From positions 45,411-107,983 of the forward strand of contig NZ_PAQR01000004.1 in the NCBI RefSeq assembly GCF_002709775.1: a stretch of DNA of 62,573 nucleotides, read 5' to 3'. A program made the translations under genes and the position numbers. Position 1 is the stretch's first letter, and every line of letters starts with the position of its first letter. Positions 7,745-18,639 of this stretch are shown one piece after another. A model generated the notes under the pieces. The model saw only the letters and a list, made by a program, of their open reading frames with translations, was not told the origin of the DNA and did not search any database. The DNA comes from Thalassospira sp. GTDB lineage: Bacteria; Pseudomonadota; Alphaproteobacteria; Rhodospirillales; Thalassospiraceae.

Positions 7745-8803
7745 TTAAGCCTTGACCCCGGCACCCGGGCGCTTGGGCGCTTCGGGATCAAGTGGCCAGC
7801 GCGGGCGCGGCTTGAAATCAAGATCATCGCGTTCGCCCATACGGAAACGTTCAAGCCCGGCCCAGGCAATCATTGCAGCGTTATCGGTGCAAAGATTAAG
7901 CGGTGGTGCGACCAGTTCCATCCCGGCCTGATCGGTCAGTTCCACCAAACGGGTACGCAGATATTTGTTTGCCGCAACACCGCCCGCAAGCACCAGCGTT
8001 TTGCCGCCGGGGTAACCGCGCATGAATTCAAACACCGCGTTGCGTGCCCGATCAATCAGCGTATCGCCCACCGCCCGCTGGAAGGACGCGGCAAGATCGG
8101 CTTTGACTTCCTCGGTCTGTTGTTCGACCGGGAAACTGTCGAGATAGGTGCGCACAGCCGTCTTAAGACCCGAGAAGGAAAAATCACAGCCCGGCCGCCC
8201 ACGCAGCGGACGTGGCAGCCCAAAGCGGTTGGGGTCACCCTTGGCGGCAATCTTTTCAAGTGCTGGGCCACCGGGGTAACCGAGCCCCATCATCTTGGCA
8301 GTTTTGTCAAACGCCTCACCAACCGCATCGTCGATGGTGGTTCCGATACGTTTGTATTTGCCAACACCCTCGACAATCAGGACCTGACAATGCCCACCGG
8401 ACACCAGCAACAGCAAATAAGGGAATGCCACATCATCCGTCAGGCGGACGGTCAAGGCATGGCCTTCAAGATGATTAACCGCTAGGAACGGCTTTTGCGC
8501 GGCAAAGGCAATCGCCTTGGCGGTCATGGTGCCAACCATGACCCCCCCGATCAGGCCCGGCCCACCAGTGCAGGCCACGGCATCAAGATCATCAAAATCA
8601 ACACCGGCATCGTCCATGGCCTCGGCCACCAGACGATCAAGATGTTCAAGATGGGCACGCGCGGCAATTTCGGGCACAACCCCGCCATAGGGGCGATGAT
8701 CGTCAAGCTGGGACAAAACACGGTTTGCCAGAATTTCGCGCTTGTCATTCACGACAGCGGCGGCCGTTTCATCACAGCTTGTTTCGATACCCAGAACGAT
8801 CAT
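7745..8803 (-). CDS. tsaD: tRNA N6-adenosine threonylcarbamoyltransferase
   Basis: TsaD (Gcp/YgjD/Kae1) transfers the threonylcarbamoyl group to A37 of ANN-decoding tRNAs. The 352-residue protein opens with [18 protein letters not shown], has the metal-binding histidines in the [10 protein letters not shown] stretch (HxxxH), and shows the ASKHA-type nucleotide loops LLVSGGHCQ and [12 protein letters not shown]. The C-terminus ends in a short proline-rich tail. It heads the leftward tsaD-gpsA-YCII-EVE-Rieske operon and is divergent from hemC over a 289-bp region that carries several inverted repeats. Confidence 0.96.
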   Translation of the reverse strand: MIVLGIETSCDETAAAVVNDKREILANRVLSQLDDHRPYGGVVPEIAARAHLEHLDRLVAEAMDDAGVDFDDLDAVACTGGPGLIGGVMVGTMTAKAIAFAAQKPFLAVNHLEGHALTVRLTDDVAFPYLLLLVSGGHCQVLIVEGVGKYKRIGTTIDDAVGEAFDKTAKMMGLGYPGGPALEKIAAKGDPNRFGLPRPLRGRPGCDFSFSGLKTAVRTYLDSFPVEQQTEEVKADLAASFQRAVGDTLIDRARNAVFEFMRGYPGGKTLVLAGGVAANKYLRTRLVELTDQAGMELVAPPLNLCTDNAAMIAWAGLERFRMGERDDLDFKPRPRWPLDPEAPKRPGAGVKA

Positions 8804-9092
8804 GATCCTGATCCATTTACCAACTCTGCCGACATGCGCGGCAATCGGAATCCTATTACAGGTGTGCCGATGATGTAGCGGAAAGTTTCCGCGCTTTCCA
8901 CCCCTTCACGGCGCAACTGCCATATGCAGTTATCGCGTTTCGCGACGCTTGCGAAGTTTTCGACCCGCGACCTAAATCAATGCAGCCGAATTTCGAGCAA
9001 TTACAATCAGCGAAAATTTGCACCTTTTGTCGGGGGCACTCAGCTCCCCGCAGACCTTGTTTTTAAACAGTTTTAAGACTAAGACTTCACCC
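8804..9092. promoter_or_regulatory. Divergent tsaD/hemC promoter region with three inverted repeats
   Basis: This non-coding region separates two divergent essential genes. It holds three short perfect inverted repeats: GCGGAAA-G-TTTCCGC (8878-8892), AACTGC-CATAT-GCAGTT (8915-8931) and TCGCG-TTT-CGCGA (8933-8945). All three are nearer tsaD than hemC. They could be operators or small hairpins; I recognise no known regulator motif. No clear sigma-70 hexamers could be assigned by eye. Confidence 0.45.
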
Positions 9093-10037
9093 ATGACAGA
9101 TACAGCAAAACTTCGCATCGGCACCCGTGGTTCGCCCCTCGCTCTGGCGCAGGCACATGAGGTCCGTGACAAACTGGCAAAGGCCCATCCGGAACTTGCC
9201 GAGGAAGGCGCGATTGCCATCACCGTGATCACCACCACCGGTGACAAGATCCTTGATCGTGCCCTGTCGGAAATTGGCGGCAAGGGATTGTTTACCAAGG
9301 AAATTGATGACGCCCTTCTGGGTGGCGAGATCGATCTTGCGGTTCACAGCATGAAGGATGTGCCAACGGTTCTGCCCGATGCCATGATCCTGCCGACCAT
9401 TTTGCCGCGTGAAGATGTCCGCGATGCGTTTATTTCGCTGAAGTATAAAAGCTTTGCCGAAATGCCGGCTGGCTCCGTAATCGGATCGGCTTCCCTGCGT
9501 CGTCAGGCAATGATCCTGAACAAATATCCGGATCTGAAGGTCGTGACCTTCCGCGGCAACGTTCAGACTCGCCTGCGCAAGCTTGGCGAAGAGCAGGTTG
9601 ATGCCACGCTTCTTGCCATGGCCGGCCTGAACCGTCTGGGACAGCCCGACATCGCAACCGCCCCGATATCCGAAGACGATATGCTACCCGCCGTCGCGCA
9701 GGGTGCCATCGGCATCACCATCCGCGAAAGCGATACCCAAAGCAAAGACTGGCTTTCCGCCCTTCATTGCGAAACATCCGCCATTCGTGTTGCTGCCGAA
9801 CGCGCTGCGCTCAGAGCGCTTGATGGTTCATGCCGTACACCGATTGCCGCCCTGGCCGAGTTTCAGGATGATGGCAGCATGCGCCTGCGTGTATCGATTG
9901 TCCGCCCGGATGGCAGCGAGCGCCTTGATACCGAACGCATGATTGCCAAACCAGACATGGAAACGGCTAGTGCGGCGGGCACAGATGCGGGCGAAGAACT
10001 CAAGCAACGTGGCGGACCGGACTTCATTTCCGCCTGA
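9093..10037 (+). CDS. hemC: Hydroxymethylbilane synthase (porphobilinogen deaminase)
   Basis: HemC joins four porphobilinogen units into hydroxymethylbilane. The 314-residue protein starts LRIGTRGSPLALAQ and has the active-site stretch VHSMKDVPT, SLRRQAMIL with the substrate-binding arginines, and the dipyrromethane-anchoring cysteine in LDGSCRTPIAA. The ATG at 9093 is used because the frame upstream encodes sequence outside the family. It begins a rightward cluster with hemD, the mitofilin-like gene and hemY. Confidence 0.96.
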   Translation: MTDTAKLRIGTRGSPLALAQAHEVRDKLAKAHPELAEEGAIAITVITTTGDKILDRALSEIGGKGLFTKEIDDALLGGEIDLAVHSMKDVPTVLPDAMILPTILPREDVRDAFISLKYKSFAEMPAGSVIGSASLRRQAMILNKYPDLKVVTFRGNVQTRLRKLGEEQVDATLLAMAGLNRLGQPDIATAPISEDDMLPAVAQGAIGITIRESDTQSKDWLSALHCETSAIRVAAERAALRALDGSCRTPIAALAEFQDDGSMRLRVSIVRPDGSERLDTERMIAKPDMETASAAGTDAGEELKQRGGPDFISA

Positions 10038-10075
10038 CGAGAATTAAGGACCCTTGGCAACAGACAGGGACGCAG

Positions 10076-10795
10076 ATGGGACCCTTGGTACTAAATACCC
10101 GGCCCGATACCGACTCTGCCGACCTTTTGGCCGCGCTTGATGAGCGCGGCTATCGCCATCTGTCTGCGCCGATGCTTGGCATCACTTTTCCGCAACCGGA
10201 TACCCCGATTGATATCGCGGCCTATCAGGGCGTGGTCTTTACTTCGGCAAACGGGGTTCGGGCCTTTGCCAAACTGAGCGATGACCGATTGCTTCCGGCC
10301 TATTGCGTTGGCGATGCCACAGCCCGCACCTGCGCCGAATATGGTTTTAACGATGTGCATTCGGCCAATGGTGACATCCATGATCTGGCCGCGCTGATTC
10401 GCAAAATAGTTGATCCCGCACGCGGACCGCTTTTCCATCCAGCCGCCCGTAAAACTGCGGGTGATCTGGGTCAGATGCTTTTGGCGGATGGGTATAGCGT
10501 TGATCGACAAACCGTCTACGAAGCCAACGAAAGCAGCACGTTTCCAGAAGAGGTCATTGAAGCCCTTCGCGGACATCATGTTGAAGCCGTTTTATTTTTC
10601 TCTCCCCGCACTGCGGAAACCTTTGTTAAGCTTGTGCATAGCTATAAGCTTGAGAGAGACTTGGCCGGAACCAGTGCGATTTGCCTGAGTCCGGCGGTGC
10701 AATCGAAGATATCCGATCTTACATGGCATAGAACGCGCGTTGCATCACAACCGACACAAGAATACCTTCTTTCCGAGCTAGGGTCCCTGTCGTGA
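10076..10795 (+). CDS. hemD: Uroporphyrinogen-III synthase
   Basis: HemD cyclises hydroxymethylbilane with inversion of ring D to give uroporphyrinogen III. The 239-residue protein is diverged, as usual for this family, but shows VLNTRPDTDSADLLAAL at the start, VVFTSANGVRAFA, and a C-terminal half with VLFFSPRTAETFV and ICLSPAVQSKI. AGGGA precedes the ATG. It lies 38 bp after hemC and just before the mitofilin-like gene. Confidence 0.93.
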   Translation: MGPLVLNTRPDTDSADLLAALDERGYRHLSAPMLGITFPQPDTPIDIAAYQGVVFTSANGVRAFAKLSDDRLLPAYCVGDATARTCAEYGFNDVHSANGDIHDLAALIRKIVDPARGPLFHPAARKTAGDLGQMLLADGYSVDRQTVYEANESSTFPEEVIEALRGHHVEAVLFFSPRTAETFVKLVHSYKLERDLAGTSAICLSPAVQSKISDLTWHRTRVASQPTQEYLLSELGSLS

Positions 10796-10852
10796 TGGCT
10801 TCCTGCGCCTGACGCCGTTTTGGGAATAACCGCAAACTGCAATGGTCTGATC

Positions 10853-12367
10853 GTGAAAACACCAGAAACGCCAAAAACCAATGCTTCCGCAAAATCGGCC
10901 GACACCAAAGAATCGTCCGATACCATTTCCGTCGATAGCAAGGGCAATGCGAACTCGACCACGACAAAGCCCGAGACAGCGACTGCTGCCAAATCGAGTG
11001 TGCCAAACACCGGGACGGCCAAGTCCGGCGAAACCACATCGACAAAGGAAACCGGTTCCGCGGACAAGACCGCAAGCAGCCCAAATCCAGCAGCAGGCAG
11101 CACGTCAAAACCTGACGCGAAAGCCGGTGATAGCGCAAAGGCGTCTGCAACAAAACCGGGCACACCGGCAAAACGCAAAAGCGGTGGTGGCAAAGCACTA
11201 CTCTTGTTTGTGATCATTATCGTTGGTGGGTTGGCAGCAGGCTGGCTGACGCGCGCAATCTGGTGGCGCGATGCAGAACCGGTTCTAGCCCAGTATGTGC
11301 CGAGTGATCTTCTTGCCCAAATCGCGCCAGAGGGCACTGCCCCGAGCGCAACAACCGATAGCGAAATCACGGCAACCAACGCCCCTGCCGATAGCGGTTC
11401 TTCGGATGACGCAACCCTTCCGGCACCAAACGAAGATGCCGCCATGACGGAAAAGGGTGATGGCGAGGTTGCGACCGAGGAAATGCTGCCCGATGCATCA
11501 TCTGACAATACCACAACGGCGAATGCCGAACCCATCCCGGATGGGTCGGTTGTCATTGATCCGGACCTGACCGAACGCCTGTCGCGCCTGGAAGGTACGA
11601 TTGACGCCCTTCGCGAGCGCCTGAACAACGAACGTGGTGATACACTCAGCAACACGGTTGCGCGCCGCATGGCCGAAATCGAAACCCGTACCGCCCCGAT
11701 CGAGGAACTGGCACGGGTCGAAAGCGAACTGGCGGGTGTCGCCAATGAAATGCGCGAACTGTCTGCCCGCCTGTCGACCATGGAAGAAGAAATCCGTGCG
11801 ACCAGCGGTCTGCGTGTCGAAAGCCGCGGTCAGGCAATTGCCATGGCGGTTACCATTCTGCGTGATGCTCTTCAACGGGGGGGACCGTTTGTCATTGCGC
11901 TCAACCAGCTCGAACGCAGCGCTGGCGATGACGCGGTGATCGCAGAACAGATCGCAACCCTGAAACCACTTTCCGAACAGGGCGCACCAACGCTTGAAAA
12001 ACTGCGCCAATCCTTCCCGGTCATGGCACAGGAAGCCGTTGCTGCTGCCACCGATGATCATTCGGGCAGTGTGCTTGATGCGACCTGGGCGAATATCAAG
12101 AAACTGGTTCCGATCCGACGCGTTGATGCAGCAGGCGAGGAGTCGCTTGAAGGCCGTCTGGTTCTGGCCGAGAACGCGTTGGCACAGGATGATCTTGATG
12201 CTGCAGTTGCAGCCCTTCAGGGTGTTGAAGGCGATCACGCGGCCGCAGCTGTAAGTGACTGGCTGCGGGCGGCTGAAAACCGTCAGACCCTGAATGCATC
12301 AATTGCAACGCTGAGCTCGCACGCAATTGGCATTCTGACCGGTACGGGTCCGGAGGGCAGCCAATGA
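10853..12367 (+). CDS. Mitofilin/Mic60-like inner membrane protein (COG4223)
   Basis: This protein of about 504 residues has three parts: a low-complexity Ser/Thr/Ala/Lys-rich N-terminal region (1-110), one membrane segment (about 114-133, ALLLFVIIIVGGLAAGWL), and a periplasmic part with an acidic linker, a coiled coil (about 235-320) and a C-terminal helical domain resembling the mitofilin domain. Alphaproteobacterial Mic60 homologues occur in haem gene clusters beside hemY and are ancestors of the mitochondrial cristae organiser. Start: GTG at 10853 was chosen; a TTG at 10820 is also in frame, and neither has a strong ribosome binding site. The stop overlaps the hemY ATG. Confidence 0.85.
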   Translation: MKTPETPKTNASAKSADTKESSDTISVDSKGNANSTTTKPETATAAKSSVPNTGTAKSGETTSTKETGSADKTASSPNPAAGSTSKPDAKAGDSAKASATKPGTPAKRKSGGGKALLLFVIIIVGGLAAGWLTRAIWWRDAEPVLAQYVPSDLLAQIAPEGTAPSATTDSEITATNAPADSGSSDDATLPAPNEDAAMTEKGDGEVATEEMLPDASSDNTTTANAEPIPDGSVVIDPDLTERLSRLEGTIDALRERLNNERGDTLSNTVARRMAEIETRTAPIEELARVESELAGVANEMRELSARLSTMEEEIRATSGLRVESRGQAIAMAVTILRDALQRGGPFVIALNQLERSAGDDAVIAEQIATLKPLSEQGAPTLEKLRQSFPVMAQEAVAAATDDHSGSVLDATWANIKKLVPIRRVDAAGEESLEGRLVLAENALAQDDLDAAVAALQGVEGDHAAAAVSDWLRAAENRQTLNASIATLSSHAIGILTGTGPEGSQ

Positions 12368-13776
12368 TCCGCCTTCTGCTTTTCATTCTGATCACGGCGG
12401 CACTGGTATTCTGCACCGTCTGGTTTGCAGATAATCCGGGCAACATGACCATTGTCTGGCTGGGCTATCGCTTTGACGGATCCATCGGCATGGTTGCCCT
12501 TGGCTTGCTTGCGCTGACTGCTGTTCTGGTTCTGCTGTGGCGCGGCTGGACGATCATTGCCAATTCGCCGGGCTGGCTTGGCCGCCTGTTGGGCAGCCGC
12601 CGTCGCAAGAAGGGCCAGCAGGCACTGACCATGGGGTTGCTGGAACTGGCATCGGGTGATGTGCGCCAAGCACTGAAACATACAAGGGCAGTTGACCGTT
12701 ATCTTGAAGATGACACCCTGACCCGGCTTCTGACTGCGCAAGCAGCAGAGCTTGATGGCAATAATGACGCAGCCAAACGCCAGTTCGAAGCCATGCTGGA
12801 AAAGCCCGACTCCGCGTTCTTTGGATTGCGGGGCCTTTTGCAGCTGGCGCTGAAGGCCAATGACCGTGAAGCAGCCCTTGACTATGCCGAACGTGCACAT
12901 CGTCTGCGTCCGCGCAATCCGGCTGTCATCGTAACACTGTTTGATCTGCTGCTGACCTCGCGCCGCTGGGATCGGGCGCTGGGCCTGCTGGTTGATGCGC
13001 AAAAGGCATCGGTCTTTAGCGAAGCCGAACTGACCCATCGCCGTGCCCTTCTGATCACGGCAAAGGCCGAAGATGCCATTACCGCAGGCGAAAATGCAGA
13101 AGCCATAAAACTGCTGCGCAAGGCGTTGAACTCGGCATCGGATTTCACCGGTGCAGCAGTTCTGCTGGCAGGGCTTTATCGTGATCTGAAACAGGATGGC
13201 AAGGCACGTGATGTCGTAATCCAAAGCTGGCGCGCGGCACCGTCTGCCGCCTTGGGGGCGATTTTCCGTGAAACCCTGACCGGTGATCCGTTGGCGAAAG
13301 TCAAATCGGTCGAAAAGCTGGTCGCGAACAATCCCGATCATGTCGAAAGCCAGATTGTTCTGGCCGAAGCTGCCCTTGAAGCCGATCTTTGGGGGATTGC
13401 ACGCGGCAACCTTGAAAAGGCCATGGCAACCAAGGCCCAAGCACGTCATTACCGCCTGCTGGCCGATCTTGAATTGCGCGAAAACCAGGATGGTGCAAAG
13501 GCCCGTGAATTACTGATCAAGGCAAGCCATGCCAACCCTGATCCGGATTGGCGTTGCGGGGCCTGCGGGGCTGAAACGGATCGTTGGGTTGTGTCCTGCC
13601 CGTCCTGCCATTCCTTTGGCAGTGTCGACTGGCGTGCGCCGCTGCGCGTGCATCAGGACGAACCAAACACCAAACCGTCCAAGCCGACACCCGCCGTTGC
13701 AATTGAGGGGGATGTGATCGACCACGCCCCGGACGATCAGGCGACAACCGACAAACACGCCGCCCAAGGCACATGA
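12364..13776 (+). CDS. hemY: HemY-like membrane TPR protein with C-terminal zinc ribbon
   Basis: This 470-residue protein has two N-terminal membrane segments (about 4-22 and 40-60), a HemY_N domain, and a long helical TPR-type array. A zinc ribbon follows with C398/C401 and C412/C415 (RCGACG and SCPSCH), then a disordered acidic tail. It is not the protoporphyrinogen oxidase also called HemY. Its role in haem synthesis is not enzymatic and remains unclear; the ribbon recalls LapB. The ATG overlaps the stop of the mitofilin-like gene, so the two are translationally coupled. In mitochondrial-evolution studies a protein of this kind (Orf52) is described as a Mic60 partner. Confidence 0.87.
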   Translation: MIRLLLFILITAALVFCTVWFADNPGNMTIVWLGYRFDGSIGMVALGLLALTAVLVLLWRGWTIIANSPGWLGRLLGSRRRKKGQQALTMGLLELASGDVRQALKHTRAVDRYLEDDTLTRLLTAQAAELDGNNDAAKRQFEAMLEKPDSAFFGLRGLLQLALKANDREAALDYAERAHRLRPRNPAVIVTLFDLLLTSRRWDRALGLLVDAQKASVFSEAELTHRRALLITAKAEDAITAGENAEAIKLLRKALNSASDFTGAAVLLAGLYRDLKQDGKARDVVIQSWRAAPSAALGAIFRETLTGDPLAKVKSVEKLVANNPDHVESQIVLAEAALEADLWGIARGNLEKAMATKAQARHYRLLADLELRENQDGAKARELLIKASHANPDPDWRCGACGAETDRWVVSCPSCHSFGSVDWRAPLRVHQDEPNTKPSKPTPAVAIEGDVIDHAPDDQATTDKHAAQGT

Positions 13777-13806
13777 GGTTAAACCGGATAAGGTTGCACA
13801 CCCCGG

Positions 13807-15126
13807 ATGAGCGAAAAATCAACGCATGAACCGGTCAATCTGGAACAACCCTTTCCGTTAAGGCGGTTGTTCCAGCGCCGTTTCATGCCGATGGCTGTTC
13901 TTTTCCTACTTTTGTCGGTATTGCTGATCGGGATGACCGCCCGCGAAATCGTCGGGTCAATTTATCTGGAGCTTGCCCAGCGACGCGCGCAAACAATCGC
14001 ACGCGCTGTCGAAGACGCCGCACCGACCGCCTGGCGATCATTGATGGCGAGACAAACGGCCGAAGAACTCAGCCACCTTGCCGACGCATCGCTGCTTCTT
14101 CGTGCATTTTCCGATGAGGTGAAAGAGCTCAATCTTCCGGAGCTCAAGGTCTATGATCTTGAGAAAAAGGTTCTTTTTGCTACCAATACGTCAGAGATCG
14201 GCACCACGGAAGATGGTCCTGCCCTGATTTCCGTGATCGACAATGCCGCACCTGAAATTGTCACCAAGGATCTGGCCGACGGTGCCCAGCAATACGAACT
14301 GTATGTCCCGGTCTTTGATACCGAAAACACCCTCCGCGCTGTTTTCGAACTTTATGAACCGGTCGGTTATCTCGACAAGATCTTTGCCCGCACGATCATC
14401 CCGTCCGTCGCTGTACCGCTGGTGTTGCTGCTAGGGCTTTTCTGGGTTCTTAACCGGCTCGTCGGTCGTGCACAAAGCGATATTGATGCCCGCACGGGTG
14501 CACTTAACGAATTGCGGCGACGGTTGGAATCCTTTGTTTCGAAATCAGCGGCTAATGCCGCACGCGGAACTGGCCAGCACGGCGAAATAACCTCGCAGAA
14601 TGTGATAACTACGCTGTTCTTTTCCGACATTCGCGACTTTACCGGATTTTCCGAACAGAACACGCCCGAGGACGTTGTCGACTTTCTTAACGAACTGATG
14701 TCGCTGCAAGTTCGCATTTTGCGTGCTCATGGCGGGGATATCGACAAGATGATCGGGGATGCGATCCTTGCACGGTTTGACGGCGATGATGGCGCAAAAA
14801 ATGCCCTTCGCGCGGCTGAAGAAATCCTGACAACCATGGGCCGGTTCAATTTCCCACGCGCCTTGGGCATCGGTGTTTATCGCGGCTCAGTTATTTCAGG
14901 GGCCATTGGCCCTGAGGACCGCCGTGACTTCACCGTCATTGGGGATTCGGTCAATGTTGCAGCACGGCTCTGTTCTGCGGCAGAAGCCAGAGAAATCGTT
15001 GTTGATGCCAGTCTGACCGAAGAGAATTTCGGCCCGCTTGAGAAACTCACGGTCAAGGGCCGAACCGCACCGCTTGTCATCCGGCGCAAACATATCCCAA
15101 CAAAAACGGCGTCTCCGGAACGCTAA
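13807..15126 (+). CDS. Membrane class III adenylate/guanylate cyclase
   Basis: This 439-residue cyclase has two membrane segments (about 28-44 and 197-216) flanking a periplasmic sensor region of about 150 residues, a short linker and a C-terminal class III catalytic domain (about 262-425). Metal-binding aspartates are D274 in FFSDIRDFTGF and D318 in KMIGD; the purine-selecting pair K314 and D374 fits ATP; N383 and R387 lie in VNVAARL. It is probably an active cAMP-forming enzyme with an extracytoplasmic ligand. It follows hemY by 30 bp and may be co-transcribed; the stop codon lies in a terminator loop. Confidence 0.9.
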   Translation: MSEKSTHEPVNLEQPFPLRRLFQRRFMPMAVLFLLLSVLLIGMTAREIVGSIYLELAQRRAQTIARAVEDAAPTAWRSLMARQTAEELSHLADASLLLRAFSDEVKELNLPELKVYDLEKKVLFATNTSEIGTTEDGPALISVIDNAAPEIVTKDLADGAQQYELYVPVFDTENTLRAVFELYEPVGYLDKIFARTIIPSVAVPLVLLLGLFWVLNRLVGRAQSDIDARTGALNELRRRLESFVSKSAANAARGTGQHGEITSQNVITTLFFSDIRDFTGFSEQNTPEDVVDFLNELMSLQVRILRAHGGDIDKMIGDAILARFDGDDGAKNALRAAEEILTTMGRFNFPRALGIGVYRGSVISGAIGPEDRRDFTVIGDSVNVAARLCSAAEAREIVVDASLTEENFGPLEKLTVKGRTAPLVIRRKHIPTKTASPER

Positions 15127-15145
15127 CCGGAGACGCCGAATTTTC
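15102..15145. terminator. Bidirectional intrinsic terminator between cyclase and purH
   Basis: A perfect 11-bp stem (15108-15118 with 15127-15137, GGCGTCTCCGG) closes an 8-nt loop. It is followed by AATTTT on the plus strand and by GTTTTTG on the minus strand. It can end both the cyclase transcript and the convergent purH transcript. The cyclase TAA is in the loop. Confidence 0.9.
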
Positions 15146-15174
15146 AAAATGACCTTGTTGGCAGAACCAGCCGC

Positions 15175-16767
<1,593 letters not shown>

Positions 16768-17096
16768 GCATCAATGTGATGAAGGTTGCGGACCCATTGA
16801 TGATATATCGGCCCACAAAATCAGGAATGCGCATGGCTGCTCGTGCATGCGAAATGACAGTGTTGCGGGCAAACCGGCCTTTTAACGGGACCAGATAACA
16901 ACGCATCCGATCCGGGCCGACACATGATCAATGAGTCCGAACCATGTTTCGCGCGGAGCTTTAGCATGTGCGGCGCAAAATGTGGACCCCGAATTCTTGC
17001 ATGGCGGCTTTTAACAATCAGACCATCAAACCCTGTGCCCCACGCAAAACGGGGCGACATCGCTGCCACCCCGTTGCGATTTTAACAAGTACCCGA
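16768..17096. other. Non-coding spacer between hglS and purH
   Basis: No gene is supported here. It must carry the purH promoter on the minus strand, but I could not assign hexamers or a purine riboswitch or PurR-like site. The only clear structure is the hglS terminator at its right end (17043-17075). Short open frames exist but have no ribosome binding site or recognisable sequence. Confidence 0.6.
17043..17075 (-). terminator. Probable terminator of hglS
   Basis: On the minus strand AACGGGG (17075-17069) pairs with CCCCGTT (17054-17048) over a 14-nt loop, followed by a short TTTTGCG tail. The stem is good but the T tract is short. Confidence 0.55.
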
Positions 17097-18509
17097 TCAG
17101 GCAACGTTTTTACGCACACCGAGCATTTTGAGTGCATAGTCAAGCGAGTCTTGCTCAAGCCCGGCATACAGGGCAAGTTCATCACCCACCGGCGCGCCAA
17201 GGCATTCCTCGAACACGTGCTGGTTGGATTGTTCGGAATAGTTTTTCTGCTCGTCACTGCCGAGGTTGGACTGGAAGATCCCGGCGGCACTGACTGGCAG
17301 GAAATCCTCGTAAATGATCGGATCGGCCCGCAAATAGCCCTGATCGACCAGTTCATTGACCGGGGTTGCCGGATCAATATCGCCTTTCTTGGCTGCATTC
17401 AGCCCGGCCTTGGTCACGTTATAGCGGAAGAAGGCCAGTTTCTCGACGCGAAGCGTCTCGTAATCATCGGGGAAGGCGCGGAAACGTTCTGCCAGTTCGG
17501 TTTCATAATCACGCGCGTTTGAGCCACCGGCATTGATCTGCACAGCGTGACGGGTTGCGGCCAGAAGCGTGTCATAAAGCTTGCGGCCCTCTGCCGTCAG
17601 GGCGATGCCGCGTTGCTCGATCTCGCCAAAGCGTGCTGTGTGGGTGCCAAGCGATTCATCAAAACTGTCGCCGATAAACTTCACCCGTTCTTCAAGCGCC
17701 TTGAAACTGGTCTGACGCAGCAGGATCGGGCAGGACCGCGCGGGCGGACCCTCGACGATTGCTTTGGGCGTGATACCGCGTTTGGGCATGTCCTGCTGCA
17801 CGGCATCGATATCCAGGGTGCGCGGGGTCAGGTGGTTGATATGCGGACCCTTGAAGCAGACAACATCGGCAATCAGACGATGGGCGTCATGAAGCTTCTG
17901 ATAGGTTTCAAGCGTTACAGTCGCATTGCTGTGCCAGCGGAAAGTTTCCAGCGCCTCGGCAACGAACTGTTCGGCCTGTGTCCGGGTCAGGCCGCCATTT
18001 TTCTCTGCCAGGTAAATCAGCTTGATGGCATCTGCGGTAAAGATGTCACGCTTGGCAAGGATGCTCTCGGCCTGATGGCGCAGATCTTCGTCTTCAATCA
18101 GTTCCAGACGCAGGAGCGAAGTAAAGACACGAAACGGATTGCGTTTCAGTGCTTCCTCGTCAATCGGGCGAAACGCGGTTGAATGTACCGGCACACCGGC
18201 GACAGACAGATCGTAATAGCCCACCGGATGCATGCCCATGACCGCAAACAGGCGACGCATATTGAAAAGCTCTTCGGGTTTGCCAAGCCGGATCGCCCCG
18301 TGGCGTTCAAGGTCGATACGCTCAAGCTCGCCATTATAGTCAAGGCTTTCGGCAAGCTTGGAATCAGCATCGAGTGTGTTCTGATTGATCTCGGAAACCA
18401 GTTCCATCAGGGTGCCGTATTGGGGTACTTCGCTGCGATACATGTCAGACATCGCGCTGGAAAACATCGAACGGATTTCATCAGGATGGACAAAGGCGTC
18501 TGTCGACAT
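17097..18509 (-). CDS. hglS: 2-oxoadipate dioxygenase/decarboxylase (HglS/YdcJ, DUF1338)
   Basis: HglS is an Fe(II)-dependent VOC-fold enzyme that converts 2-oxoadipate to D-2-hydroxyglutarate in lysine catabolism. The 470-residue protein matches the full-length DUF1338 family: ERHGAIRLG with H70, KGPHINHLTPRTLDID with H226, and FGEIEQRGIALT with the glutamate expected as third iron ligand near residue 296. A strong GGAGG 4 nt before the ATG at 18509 decides the start over an upstream in-frame ATG (18533). It is monocistronic; a 7-bp inverted repeat lies 130 bp upstream. Its substrate would come from the aminoadipate-semialdehyde route encoded at 31-35 kb. Confidence 0.9.
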   Translation of the reverse strand: MSTDAFVHPDEIRSMFSSAMSDMYRSEVPQYGTLMELVSEINQNTLDADSKLAESLDYNGELERIDLERHGAIRLGKPEELFNMRRLFAVMGMHPVGYYDLSVAGVPVHSTAFRPIDEEALKRNPFRVFTSLLRLELIEDEDLRHQAESILAKRDIFTADAIKLIYLAEKNGGLTRTQAEQFVAEALETFRWHSNATVTLETYQKLHDAHRLIADVVCFKGPHINHLTPRTLDIDAVQQDMPKRGITPKAIVEGPPARSCPILLRQTSFKALEERVKFIGDSFDESLGTHTARFGEIEQRGIALTAEGRKLYDTLLAATRHAVQINAGGSNARDYETELAERFRAFPDDYETLRVEKLAFFRYNVTKAGLNAAKKGDIDPATPVNELVDQGYLRADPIIYEDFLPVSAAGIFQSNLGSDEQKNYSEQSNQHVFEECLGAPVGDELALYAGLEQDSLDYALKMLGVRKNVA

Positions 18510-18639
18510 GGGGCCTCCAAAAGACGGGATCATATTGAACCGATGGAATGGCCTTGTCGGGCAAGATCATTCCCATTCATCATCAGGATGGCAAAATATG
18601 ACCCGGTTTCGGGCATGACAAACGACAATTTAGCACGAA

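Noticed and set aside
10642..11781. 379-codon Ser/Val-rich open frame opposite hemD and the mitofilin-like gene
   Set aside because: Its low-complexity repeats mirror the Ser/Thr/Ala-rich region of the real gene.
12283..13449. 388-codon open frame opposite hemY
   Set aside because: It is antisense to a gene with clear TPR and zinc-ribbon features; composition is that of a shadow frame.
16821..17069. 82-codon open frame in the hglS-purH spacer
   Set aside because: No ribosome binding site, odd composition (many Cys, His, Pro), and it overlaps the hglS terminator.
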